From positions 47,721,346 through 47,785,345 of the forward strand of contig NC_087064.1 in the NCBI RefSeq assembly GCF_963678635.1: 64,000 nucleotides of DNA, read 5' to 3'. This DNA is from Symsagittifera roscoffensis (lineage: Eukaryota > Xenacoelomorpha > Acoela > Convolutidae). A program made the translations under genes and the position numbers. The notes under the pieces were generated by a model. That model was given only the letters and a program-made list of their open reading frames with translations. It did no database searches and was not told the DNA's origin. Below, piece after piece: positions 21,516 through 32,682 of this stretch. Within the stretch, counting starts at the first letter, position 1; every line of letters starts with the position of its first letter.

Positions 21516-22381
21516 GCAGGGAGTCTTAATAGTCGACAGCCATCAAGCTGGTCGACACCATCAAACCAGTTGAATCGCCACAACCGAATCATCATAGCCG
21601 ACAGCCAACTTTTTAACTGACATCAAGATAGCCGATTAGCACTATCAAACACTACAGCGTTGCGAACGGCCACAACTGACAACTAATGGACACTTACACG
21701 ATGTAGCCAGCGTTTTTGAATCTGCAGAATGTGGCTCATTATTATGTACAGATTTCTACAATCATTCGTCTACGTCTAAAATCTAAAACAGTAGACTTAT
21801 TTATATATAACAATTTTTACACTAAAACATTTGTTGACGGCACTTTCTCAAACTACCTGCGTGAAATATGAAAAAAACTCGCCTCAGATCTTTTTTGTTT
21901 CGAATATTAAGTTTTAAAAGTTTCCCGATTTGACCATTTTGGGATAACGCTAGCCATCATTTACAGTTTTTTAGTTTTGTTGAATTAGTAAAAAATGTAC
22001 TTTTTACTACAAACCAACAAATTTTACTTCATACAGCGCATAGTAATAATATACTTTTTATACTTTTTTGAAAATATTTCAACTTCTCAATCAAAAATAT
22101 TTTTAGTCATCTTGATTGCTCGTCGAAACTGTACCCGCTGTGACAAAAATTAATAAATCTCGATAATCTACAGAAAAATACCCAAATTTCAGAAAAATTG
22201 TAATTCAATTTTTTTATACAGAAAACTTCGATTATAACCATTAGATAATCAATTAGAATTCATTTTACTTCGGAAAAATTTTATACAGTATATCTTTATT
22301 ATATAATTACCATCAAATCACAACAAATTTGTTTTTTTTTGTCAATTTTCACACAGAATGTACACAGGTTTTATACAAACT

Positions 22382-22447
22382 GTCTACAGATTATCTACAG
22401 ATTATCTACAGATTATCTAGAGATTATCTACAGATTATCTACAGATT
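22382..22447 (+). repeat. 11-bp tandem array (TCTACAGATTA), about 6 units
   Basis: Six near-perfect repeats, one with a single change (tctagagatta). Lies in unit 1 of the 1.1-kb duplication. Confidence 0.85.
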
Positions 22448-23509
22448 ATAATCAGATTATATACAAGATATACACAGTGATAAACACTTTTTTTTCGGAT
22501 ATTTTGACAGAGGAAAGATATTATTCCAACCAAAGTCGAGCAAAAAAATCCCTTTTGACCAAAGTTCGACCGGAAAAAAAATTGCGTTTGAGGACTTTTC
22601 AGATTGTTTCGACCTTTCGAGTAGAATCATTTTCCTCCATATTCATTTTGCAGTAACGCTGATCAATAAAAAAATCACCATGAGAATTCTTGATTAAAAA
22701 AAATGAAGAGAGTCGAAGAAAAAAATGTGTGCAACCAAAATCAAAAACTGCTTAGCACATTTTTTCGTCAAGTGCAAAATTTTACAGACAAAAATTGCTT
22801 AGTACATTTTTTCGTCAATCGCAAAAATATACAGAGACAAATTGTCAAAACATGCTCCCAAGGTACACAATAGGAAAGGTGCAAAATATACTTTTTGCCA
22901 ACATGGCTTCATTGAATTTGAAATTTTTTTTTTCTTGTTTTAGAACTTTTTCTTGCACTTTCTCAAACTACCTAGAAGTAGGTAACGTGAAATATGAAAA
23001 AAACTCGCCTCAGATCTTTTTTGTTTGGATTATTATGTTTTGAAAAATTTCCGATTTGACCATTTCGGGATAACGCTAGCCATCATTTACAGTTTTTTAG
23101 TTTTGTTGAATAAGTAAGAAGTGTACTTTTTACTACAAACCAATAAATTGTACTTCATACAGTGCATAGTAATAATATACTTTCGATACTTTTTTGAAAA
23201 AATTTCAACTTCTCAATCAAAAATATTTTTAGTCATCTTGATTGCTCGTCGAAATTGTACCCGCTGTGACAAAATTTGATAAATCTCCATTATCAACAGA
23301 AAAATACCCAAATTTTAGAAAAATTGTAATTCAATTTTTTTATACAGAAAACTTCGATTATAACCATTAGATAATAGATTAGAATTCATTTTGCTTCGCA
23401 AAAATTTTATACAGTATATCTTTATTATATAATTACCATCAAAACACAACAAATTTGGTTTTTCTTTGTCAATTTTTACACAGAATATACACAGGTTTCA
23501 TACAATTTA

Positions 23510-23619
23510 TCTACAGATTATCTACAGATTATCTACAGATTATCTACAGAATATCTACAGATTATCTACAGATTATCTACAGATTATCTACAGATTATCT
23601 ACAGATTATCTACAAATTA
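23510..23619 (+). repeat. 11-bp tandem array (TCTACAGATTA), about 10 units
   Basis: Same monomer as at 22382, expanded to about ten units, with one tctacagaata and one tctacaaatta variant. Copy number differs between the duplicated units. Confidence 0.85.
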
Positions 23620-23984
23620 TAATCAGATTTTATACAAGATATACAAAGTGATAAACAGTTTTTTTCGGATATTTTGACAGAGGAAAGATATTATTCCAAC
23701 CAAAGTCGAGCAAAAAAAACCTTTTGACCAAAATACGACCGGAAAAACAATTGCTTCCAAGGTACATATAGGAAAGGTGCAAAATATAGAAAGGTGCACA
23801 ATTCAGTTCGTGTAGTTCACTGAAATCCAGAGACAAGTACTTGAACACGAGTTTTGCTGGCATGTTCAAAGAAAACAAAAACACGGGTTGACTTCATATA
23901 TTAAAATTGGTATATATGCAATTCCACATTAACTAAGTCAATAAAAAAAAACTAGTCAAACTAATTTCATACATTTTGCCAACA

Positions 23985-24330
23985 TGGCTTCATTGAATTT
24001 GCAAAGAACTTTTTTCTTGTTTCTGCATAAATGGTAATCGTCGAAAAAAATTGGCAAAAATTCTAATCTTTAATTTTCGAATTGTATGACTAGCGTTTTT
24101 TTGATGGCGACAAAAAATGTAAATTTTTGACCGCAAAACGTTATGAGTACTCAAACAAAACAAATTTTTTCGAAAATTCAATTTTTGTGTTCCTAACGTA
24201 GTCCTGGATACACAATAATTAGATTTTTTCCGTTCCGCTGGATATAATTTTAAAAAATTTCCAAAGTGCCTATTTATTTTGTATGGCATCATTATGTACG
24301 CCTTGATTAATGCTTGAATAATAAATTTTG
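23985..24330 (+). repeat. ATCATACAATTTCCATA dispersed repeat, copy 2
   Basis: Shares tttttttgatggcgacaaa, ctcaaacaaaacaaattttttcg, gtagtcctggatacacaa and tatggcatcattatgtacgcc with the copies at 14.2 and 27.1 kb. Confidence 0.5.
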
Positions 24331-24574
24331 GATCCTATTCAAAAATTTATGCCAATTTTGCAAATTTAGACCACGAAATTGTCTATATTGTCATTATAAA
24401 CGACTATTTTCATGAAAACACAATCTATTAAAATCCATTATAATGGATTACAATCCGTTTCAAATCTATTATAGTTGATTATAACGGATTATAATTTTAC
24501 ATTTTTATGTAAAATCATTTGCGAAACTTGCGTTATTTCTGCGTTACTCACAGCCTACTCGCAATCTAAACCTA

Positions 24575-24985
24575 CACAAGTTAACCTCCACCCCTCACTT
24601 TGCCCCCATCCGCATTTGCCCAAAACCTTCCCCCACTCCCCTACGTTTATCCCTACGCCCACCCCCATGTTTACCCCCAAACCCCTCCCCCAAATTACAG
24701 TTTACCCTCCGCCCCAGTTTGTTTACCATTGAACGGGGACAAGGGAGGGGGGTTACTCGTTGTGAAACACCTATTTACTCTCATTCTCCATACTAAACCC
24801 CTCACCCAGGTTTTCTTTTCCACTCTCCCCCCATTTTACCCCCGTCCATGTTCAGTAAACGGGGGGGGATAAACTAAGATAGGGGGGTACACTGTGGAGG
24901 GGTAAACTGGGTGGGGGGAGGGTCCGGGCTGCGGTAAACTGACGAGGGGTAAACTGTGTGTGGGGAAGGGGGGAGGGGAGTTAGT
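24575..24985. repeat. C-rich/G-rich inverted minisatellite
   Basis: Left half (about 24575-24720) is C-rich with repeats such as gtttaccccc. Right half (about 24855-24985) is G-rich with the complementary ggggtaaactg units. The two halves are inverted relative to each other. The G-rich side has several runs of four or more G, compatible with G-quadruplex formation. The two overlapping plus-strand ORFs here are low-complexity and not credible genes. Confidence 0.7.
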
Positions 24986-25173
24986 TTACGTAGTATAGAA
25001 AAAGTAGAGAAAACTTAAATAAACAAAATCTTATGTGAAAAGTAAAAATTTGTGAAAAGTAATAACTGCACGAAACAAGAAATGAGATAATTTTGAAAAA
25101 ATAAATTTCAAAACTCAAAATTTCTTCTCAAAAAATACATTATAATTTTAATCTATTATAATAGATTATCATG

Positions 25174-25508
25174 ACCAGGGGGTGGATCTAGGATTTTCTC
25201 GAGGGGGGGGGGGGGGGGGGGGGCGGATTTTCAAAATATTTTCGAAAATTTTGACTACTTTTTTTTTTAGGTCGATCAGATTGATTTTCCGAGCTCTCCC
25301 AAAGCAGTTAGACCCTGTTTTGGTCAAATTTTCTGCGCCGCAGGCAATTTTTTTGAAAAAAACAGGTGTCTTTAGAAAAATTTTAGGGTCGGTCGGCCAA
25401 AAATTGATTTCTTAAAAAGTACCAAAGGGGGTACCCTTTGGGTTGGCAGGGGTTCGAATCGCTGAATGGGGGGGGGGGGGGCGTCCGCCCCCCCTAAATC
25501 CGCCCCTG
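25174..25508 (+). repeat. GGGGCGGAT dispersed repeat, copy 5 with 21-bp poly-G
   Basis: Opens gggggtggatctaggattttc, contains a run of 21 G at 25203-25223, then gattttccgagctctccc, gcgccgcaggcaa, ggggttcgaatcgctgaa, and closes cccctaaatccgcccctg. The near-complete inverted ends make this one of the clearest copies. Confidence 0.7.
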
Positions 25509-25887
25509 ATCATGATTTTTAAAAAATTAAGATTATAATCATTTTTTAATGGATTGTAATCGATTATAATGGATTATATTGATATGAAAAATGCTAAGAT
25601 TATAATCCATTTTTGATGGATTATAACCCATTATTTTTGCAATTTTATAGATACTGACAATAAAATGACAGTATAATCGATTGTTATCCATAGTTTGTCG
25701 TTCGTAAATTGGTGAGTAATCAATTTTACTGTTAAAGGATTGTGTGGAAAGATCTGTAGTCAAGTACCTATTTTTTTGGTTCTTTTGTTATCTAAGAAAC
25801 CACACCAAAATGTTTTGAAATCCTGAAACAAGCAATTATAAATTTTTTTGAAATTTTTTGAACGGTAGCAGGGTGAACTTCAAGGCT

Positions 25888-26154
25888 TAGAACGAACCCG
25901 ATTGAGTCTGTGCCTTCAAGTCTACGAAAGCCTGTCTCGGCTTTTTCTCTCTCGTTGTTTGACTTCTCGCCAGCAGTCCGCCTCTGTCGTCTGCTCTACA
26001 TTTATCCCTGCCCCCCTCTGACTTGGATTCATCTCGGGTGAGGGAGGATATCATTCGTAGACACTGTCTTCTAAATTGAGGGTTGGCTGTGGACTCGTAT
26101 AGTTGAAGTAGTCGGGCCGCCAGATCGGCTTTGTCCGAGTGGGCACCGATCTAT
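25888..26154 (-). CDS. Unidentified gene, 3' terminal exon
   Basis: A GC-rich island on the minus strand follows a good acceptor (gtttcatag). Frame 1 is open for 88 codons to TAA at about 25888, with IGAHSDKADLAARLLQLYES and a hydrophilic Arg/Lys-rich tail ending AQTQSGSF; the first 30 residues look like an amphipathic helix. Frame 2 is also open for about 32 codons after the acceptor (ending NLEDSVYE), so the frame cannot be fixed without the upstream exon. I did not find that exon between 26155 and 30864. No family recognised. Confidence 0.5.
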
Positions 26155-26299
26155 GAAACAATTAATAAGAGTTTCGACTAATTTTTCCTTCACATAGAAA
26201 AAAATATTTCCCTTGTAAAACATTGAAAGAAATTTCGACTAATTTCCCTGGTTAAGAACAAATTTCAAAATATCTCATAATTGTTTTGACTGCAATCCA

Positions 26300-26930
26300 A
26301 AATAGCGCAAAAAATACCCGCATCCAAGTTTATGCGTAAGTAATCGATTATAACGGATTTTATGATGATTTTTTTGACAGTTTTAATTGATTGTAATTGC
26401 CAAAAATAGGTGTTTAAAAGACTTATAATCAATTACAATCGTGAAAATGTCCAGGAGATTATAGTTTCTTATAATCGATTATAATTGATTATATTTTATA
26501 CAAAAACACTTAAAATCAAATATAATCGAATCTAATCGATTATAATCTCTTATTTTGCCAAGTATTGGTCATACCAAAACAATATTTGAATTATTTTTTC
26601 TGGATTATTAATTTTCTGTCAATAAAAAAATCTCTGAAAGCGAGATCTCTTGTCACACATTTTATTTGAAAGGTTCCCGTGGTAGATGAAAAACAAATCT
26701 TCTAAATCAATCCTGAACCTAAAACAATTTGCTGATGTTTTGCTGGTTAAAAAAGCTTACAATGTGCATCAAGAAACTAGTCTAAAGAAATGAAAAAAAA
26801 AACGTTATAAAATTGAATTTATTTGAAAACTTTCAAAGCAGTTTTCTCATTTTTCACAGGAACCAACGCCTACAAAAAGCATAAAATTCAAGCAACTCAG
26901 ATGCAATTTCAAAGATAAAATTTTTGATAT
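26300..26930 (+). repeat. Dispersed repeat H, copy 2
   Basis: Counterpart of 18858-19520, with the same order of landmarks and similar length. Followed directly by the AT microsatellite. Confidence 0.6.
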
Positions 26931-26938
26931 ATATGAAA

Positions 26939-26944
<6 letters not shown>

Positions 26945-26989
<45 letters not shown>
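26945..26989. repeat. (AT)n microsatellite, about 45 bp
   Basis: Uninterrupted AT dinucleotides. Confidence 0.9.
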
Positions 26990-26993
<4 letters not shown>

Positions 26994-27049
26994 CAAGTTT
27001 TTAGTAGAAAAGAAATATGTACTAATTTTTAGAGGTTTTTTGTTTTTGA

Positions 27050-27545
27050 AAAAAAAGCTTATCATACAATTCCCATATATGGAAAATCCATGAGCAGCAT
27101 TTTTTGATGGCGAAAAAAATATTTTCGAAATTGTCTGAAATTTTTTTTTTTCAACCGCTTATCAAATTTTGTACTCAAACAAACATTTTCCGAAATTTTT
27201 TTTTGCTTGCAAAATTTAATTTTGTGTGTAAACGTAGTCTTGGATACACTAATGTTGGGTTTGTTTTTTCCTTTGCGTGTAATAACTTCATCAAAAACTC
27301 TGATAATTCCTATTTTTTATGGCATGTTTATGTCTGCCTTGAACAATGACTGATAATATGGAATTTCAAATTTTGAAAAACTTTGCCAAAGCTTAAAAGT
27401 TTGTTACTTTTTTTTTATCTCACTTCTGAAAGACAGCTCTAAGTCAGTTCCGGTTGCTTTCTATGCATTTTAAATTCAAGACCTTCCAACCTTTGGTGCT
27501 TTGAGTAAACCAAGGCCTTTGTCACTTGTGTTTGATTGCAAACAG
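27050..27545 (+). repeat. ATCATACAATTTCCATA dispersed repeat, copy 3
   Basis: Parallels 14160-14720 through tttttgatggcgaaaaaa, caaacaaacattttcc, gtagtcttggatacac and tatggcatgtttatg. Confidence 0.5.
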
Positions 27546-30500
27546 AACCCAAAATTTTTCAGAAAATAAATTTGGAAGAGAAAATGAGATTTTTGATTTA
27601 CGGAAAAATACTTGTCATACAAATTTAGTATATGAAAAAATGATTATTATAGAGATTTTATACATTTTTCTGTACTTATGGAGTTGCATTGAATTGTATG
27701 CCAAGAAGTTTTTCATATATATTGAAAGTGTATGGTAAAAAATTTTGGTCATCCCGGGCTGAGGCTAGTGCTCCACCTGGGGTCGGAAAAAATCTTATGG
27801 TCGAAACTGGATTTTTTAACGACAGTTCAGATGCCTCAGCAGACGATCAAAAGGGGCCGAGTTGTGAATCACATTAAAGACTTTAAAGATTTGAATTAAA
27901 ATCCACAACAAAAATTAATAGGGTTTCTCGTATGAAGAGAAAGCCCTCCTGCATATTCTGAATTCCCCTTACGTTCCCAAAAGTTAGTTTTTTTAAAAGA
28001 AACTTAAACTTGATAATTTATCAAACAATGAAAAACAAGAAGTTTTTTATAGTTTTTTTTTTCAAAAACTCCCCCACACGCTTAAGTACAAATTGTCGTA
28101 ATTAGCGTCTCGCAAGGTAATAATAGATCCAGGGAGCTTGCCTAAAGCCAAATTGGAACAAAATTTGAGCTGGATTGATTCGCCGATCACGCATTACTGG
28201 CCAAAAATAGCCCAAGTTGCAATTGTCAAACCGTCAAAAAATTACGGAAAATAATCTCAGTGCCTCAATATTTTTTTTAGATAATAAAAAGATTCAACTC
28301 AAAACTGGATACAACATAAATCAGAAAGTTTCCTATGAAAAAGTTTTCACTGAGCACAGATTTTCCATCTTTTCTGCAAAAGTCGTGGTAAAATTTCTTT
28401 TATCCTTGACTCTCTTAATAATAGTTTTGGTTCAATCTTTTGAAGAGAGAGATAAAGGTTTACACTTGAGGTGGTTATTTTTATCAATCAAGGTTTGGCA
28501 TATAGCTAACCGCTTTTGCACATTGTAAAAAAATAATAAAATTTTGAGCTAAAACAAGAACAATATCACCTGTGATGACTCCTAAAAACAGTTTTTGGTT
28601 TTTTTCAAAATTGATAATTTGGTGATTTTGAGATAACTAAGGCGCGATACGTTTCCTTCACTTAACAGGCTAGCCGCCGAGTGTAATTGTTTCGAATTGA
28701 ATTGAGGCTAGCATTTTTGTCTTTTTAAGCCAAAACATCAGTATGTACGCTGAATACATCCATTTTATAAAAAAAATTATAGAAAAAACTTGTACAAAAA
28801 GTAAAAAAAAATCATGTAGAAAAAACAGCTTCTTATTTTGATTGCTTCTTATTACTCTTTTACTGCTCATGCGGCGAGCTAATATGCGCTGCAATCGAGC
28901 TAAAATTAACTTGACTAAATGTTTAGTAGCTCTCAAATATCTGTTACTGGTTCGTAAAATAATTCTTTTTGATCTTGATTTTGTATTTTTTTGTTCTTTT
29001 TATATATGAAAAAAACGTGGGAAAAATATTCCACAAAATATGGATTTGCTATTGTGGAAGACTCATTTTTCGAAGATTGTAAGTAAATCAAAACTTACAA
29101 AAACTAGCAATTTTGAGAGAGAGATTTTGTCAGAGGACAAAACTTCATAGCTCGCACTGAACTTTTTCGGAAGTCCATCAAAAAACAGATCTTTTTCCAT
29201 CAGATTTTGCTCGGACTTTCGAAAAAGTGATGAAAAGATTTGCATTCTGTGGTGGTTTTTTCCCCAACTTAATTAAAACTTCTAATACAGTCTGGATAAA
29301 AATATATTCTCAGCTCAAACTTGAAAAGATATTTCACCTGCAACAAATTTTTAAAAAGTTATTGGTGTTTGAAAATAGCCAGTTTCACAAGTATGGAGTA
29401 GTGAGTTTGCGTGCTATTTCCAATTTTCTATAAAAAAAGGCGAAATAATCTGAATCAAAAATTTTTCACCTTTGAATTTAAAAAAAAATGGAAGAAAATA
29501 ATAGAAATAAAGAATTCATAAGCGCAAAAATTATCTTTTTGTATACTTTTCATTGCATGTGGGGGATGATAACCAAAACTTTTGCATCACAAACATAAAG
29601 GACAGTCAGAACGATCAAGATTTCGCCATAACACGTTAAGTCGTGACTTTTTTTCAGTGTGTATTGATCAACATTGAAAGCCCAGCTCAGATAAATTTTT
29701 AGCCTGGGTGAGTTTTTTTAGTATAACTTTATTTTCGGTTTTCGGATTGTTTATTTAAATTTATTTAGAATATCTTAAAATTTATTTAGAATATCCTACA
29801 AAAAAGCGAACTAGAAAAATATGGTATCTTGAATAAGTATAAGATTTTCGCGAGCATCATAAGCTCAAAGGAGATAACTTTCAAGCTTCGAACAAACTTT
29901 CGAAGATACTATAGCTTAATTTGATGCAAAACCTTACCTTGCGAGATATTGCGACTTGGTTTTGCAGCCCCATTTATATCAGATTTAACCTCTTCTTTTT
30001 CTGTTATGAACTGTTATTCCAAGTGATAGAAAAAAACAACAAATTAGAATAGGTAGAAACGCATTTGTTATTTTGGTTTGATTGTTTTGACTGGATTAGC
30101 AACTGCTTTGGCGGGAAATATCAGAAGCATTGTTTCTTTCTACCAACAGACGGATTATGGGGGCCATAAAGTGAGGAAAATCTCCATCGAAACAAAACAA
30201 GCTGTTTTATGTTTTCACTTTTTCATACAATTTTTAGTTTTCTATTTGGAACCAATTTTGGCAATGAGTCTCATCCCATCATTTATATTTAAAATCATAA
30301 AATGAATTGAAGCGTGTTAAATGGCATCTTTATAAATGCTTTGATGGTATGCTGTATAGTGTAGTCATGGAGAGGCTGTTAACGTCTCTTTAAACCTTCA
30401 TCGGATCAAAGAAACAGACAATTGGTCGCCGAGCGGTTCTATAAAATTTTAGAACAGCTGTATATTTATTTGTCTGAAGGTTGATGAAGTTGAACTTGAA

Positions 30501-30864
30501 AAACAACACACCAATATTCTGCTACTTCAGCTGATACTCTTTATGAATCAAGGCCACTCCCTACCGTCATTGGATGCAAACAACAGACTATTTCGGAAAA
30601 AGTGCGTTGGCTGTGTACTCTGCTTTAGTTTGGACATAAAAGAACCAAAACAGTTTTTTTTTCAACAGAAACAGCAATATTCCACTATGTTTCGAGTTCG
30701 ACCAACTCGACGCAGAAAAACAGAATCAATGATAGGAAACGTCTGATATAAACAACGCCAAGCTTTTTTCTTCTTATTGGTTCAATCAAACTAGCTTAAA
30801 TTATTTTATTTTTGGAGTATTATAGCGCTGAATTCAATTAATAACACAAAAGAAACTCCAGTAG
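27546..30864. other. Gene-less stretch downstream of the EF-hand gene
   Basis: No exon could be supported. Two protein-like open runs were noted: a plus-strand frame ending at 27877 (with ASAPPGVGKNLMVETGFFND) and a minus-strand frame around 28060-28200 (with LPGSIITLRDANYDN). Neither has convincing splice sites or a family. The missing 5' exons of the gene ending at 25888 should lie here if it is a simple gene. Confidence 0.35.
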
Positions 30865-30870
30865 TTTATT
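30865..30870 (-). terminator. Poly(A) signal of the EF-hand gene
   Basis: AATAAA on the minus strand; its first A is the last base of the TGA stop codon. Confidence 0.6.
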
Positions 30871-31077
30871 CATGCCGAACCATCATTAGCGGCCGACTTT
30901 CCCCTGACGAACAGTTCGAATGACTGCTGGACTGCGTTATAAGGGATATTGCGCAGCAGTTGTTTGAACTCTGCTCTGTCTATTCTCCCGTCTGAGTTGT
31001 CATCTGCACTCTGTAAAAGAGCCTCACACTCCAACTTCACCACGTCTTCATTCCCACTAAATTTGCCTAACATTTTC
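30870..31077 (-). CDS. EF-hand calcium-binding protein, last exon (EF-hand 4)
   Basis: A 208-bp coding exon after acceptor ttttttttcag. Its first base completes an arginine codon with the AG left by the exon at 43650-43791, and the frame then runs 69 codons including the stop. EF-hand 4 has the 12-residue loop DDNSDGRIDRAE, with acidic ligands at positions 1 and 12 and glycine at 6. After the hand there is a C-terminal extension ending GKSAANDGSA that calmodulin lacks. The protein is a small cytosolic Ca2+ sensor or buffer of the calmodulin/calbindin superfamily; ortholog not determined. Confidence 0.85.
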
Positions 31078-31795
31078 CTGAAAAAAAAGTTTGAAAAAAA
31101 CATCGGATCTAGGATCGATTGCATATCAAACACGTAGTGGAGCCAAAGGTATTTTGTCATCTATTTCTTGTCGGACTAATTATGTGAAGAATTCCCAGAA
31201 ACGTTCTTTTTTCCGTATCTTGACAAAATGCGTACTTCAGACTACCAAATTTTTTTTAAAACTGTTTTACATTTATTTGTTTATGGTTATCAAACAGTTA
31301 TTGATTTCAAGTAAGATCACTCTATTTTATGCACGCTTCGTTTCACTATTCAGGTGCCCCGCTTGTTGAGTGCCCTCCAGTTAATATTAAATGATTTGAT
31401 GTTTTGCTTTGTACGGTAAATAACTCAATTTTTAATTATCGACTCTAATCATCCCATTTATCACTGCAAAAAACGAAAAAAAAATGTTTTTCTAAAAAAG
31501 CCTGTTTTTGTTCCGATCGTTTGAAAAATGGGGAGGAAGTTTGTATACGGATGTGTTAGAGTTTTTTTTGTTTTTTTTACACAAAATCAGCTTCCACAAG
31601 TAATCATTGAAGTGAGTTGAGTGATATATCATATTAAAGCTTTTTCAGTTGCAAATCAAGCGACATTGAAAAAATTCCAAAAAAACTTTCCAAGTGTCGA
31701 GAAGAACGGTTTAAACTTTTGATTTTTCGTCCAATTTCGAGCAAATAAAACGACAAAACGACTATGTAAAGTGAGCGAGCAGGCTTACCAGCCTA

Positions 31796-32355
31796 CATTA
31801 CGAGGCCAAACTATGCGTTTTGTGAATTGTAAGCGGATTCCGCAACAGGCAAAGTCAGGTTTAACCCGGAAATCAAAAAATTGTTTTTTTTTCGTTGATT
31901 TTCTCTGCTGTTTTGGATTCCACACATTAATGGCTAAACACTGTATTGCTCAAAATTGCTCAAAAACAGGCAACTTTGCGGAATCCGCAACATAATGTGT
32001 GGAATCCGGAACAAGTTTGTGAAACCCATATACAAATAAGAATATATGTGTTTAGTAAACTTAAACTGTCGCGGAATCTGAAACTGTAAGCGGATTCCGC
32101 AAATTGTAAGCCGAATCCGCAAATTGTAAGCCGAATCCGCAAATTTTAAGCGGAATTCGCATAAATTTGGGGAATTCATTTACATTCGCTGAATTCGCTT
32201 GCAGTTGTGGAATCCAGAACTACTAGCTATATTCTCCTGTTGCAGAATCCGCGACAAAACAAATGTGCCGACAAAATTTACGTTACAGGTTATTGTACGT
32301 GGAATCCGCTTACATTTTGGAACATGTTTATAGTGCACAGTTTAGCCTCGTAATG
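31796..32355. mobile_element. TIR element of the GCGGAATCC family, complete copy
   Basis: About 560 bp with terminal inverted repeats CATTACGAGGC.AAACT at both ends and TA on each side (31794-31795 and 32356-32357), compatible with a TA target duplication. Internal arrays of GCGGAATCCGCAAATTGTAA. Same family as 7618-9359. Non-coding. Confidence 0.75.
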
Positions 32356-32404
32356 TAATTTACAAGTTTAAAATTTACAAACACAGTTTAAGCCGTAAAA
32401 AATT

Positions 32405-32617
32405 AGTTTTACTCGAGTAAAATAAGTTTTTGATTTCTAGCGGCTTTTTAGTCGTAGCTACATGAATTGTTTTCGAAATTGTTTATATTAATATAACTGT
32501 TGAGTACTCTTAAGCTGTCGCTTTTCGTTCAAAATCTTTTGTCGCACCACACAGAAAAACACGACACTAATTTTAAGAAAAAACTATTGATTTTTTAAGA
32601 CCATAGTCGGAAGAAAC
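32405..32617 (+). repeat. 213-bp direct duplication flanking the BEL element, left copy
   Basis: Identical by eye to 42629-42841. It includes the 16-bp perfect palindrome TTTTACTCGAGTAAAA near its start. Outer flanks differ on both sides, so a single ancestral copy was duplicated around the insertion. Confidence 0.9.
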
Positions 32618-32682
32618 CATAGTGGTGAGTATCCCAGCCTGTCACGTTGGAGACCGGGGTTCGATTCCCCGCCGAAGAGCCA
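32618..32682 (+). pseudogene. tRNA-Asp(GTC) 3' fragment with CCA end
   Basis: 65 bp reading as tRNA-Asp from the D-loop to the 3' end. The D-arm remnant is tagtggtgagtatc. The anticodon stem is CCAGC/GTTGG with loop CTGTCAC (anticodon GTC). The T-arm is CGGGG/CCCCG with loop TTCGATT. The 3' acceptor strand is CCGAAGA, then G, then CCA. The 5' acceptor strand and 5' D-stem are missing, so it is not a functional gene. Eukaryotic tRNA genes do not encode CCA, so this suggests a copy of mature tRNA. It directly abuts the U5 end of the element's 3' LTR. Confidence 0.85.

Larger units (their letters stand above)
21840..24030 (+). repeat. Tandem duplication of a ~1.1-kb unit
   Basis: Unit 1 is about 21840-22957 and unit 2 about 22958-24030. 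Matching landmarks in the same order: cactttctcaaactacct, cgcctcagatctttttt, ccatcatttacag, the 11-mer array, ggaaagatattattccaacc, aaggtaca.ataggaaagg and gccaacatggcttcattgaa. The units differ by substitutions and a roughly 200-bp deletion in unit 2, so the duplication is not recent. Non-coding. Confidence 0.7.

Noticed and set aside
22339-23651. ORFs reading IYRLSTDYLQ repeats
   Set aside because: Translation of the 11-bp tandem array, which stays open in several frames; not a protein repeat.
24475-24872. Two overlapping plus-strand ORFs of 85 and 90 codons, Pro-rich
   Set aside because: They lie in the C-rich minisatellite; the Pro/His/Thr repeats are a by-product of the repeated DNA, and both frames are equally open.
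32618-32682. Functional tRNA-Asp gene
   Set aside because: The 5' acceptor strand and 5' D-stem are missing, so no complete cloverleaf can form.
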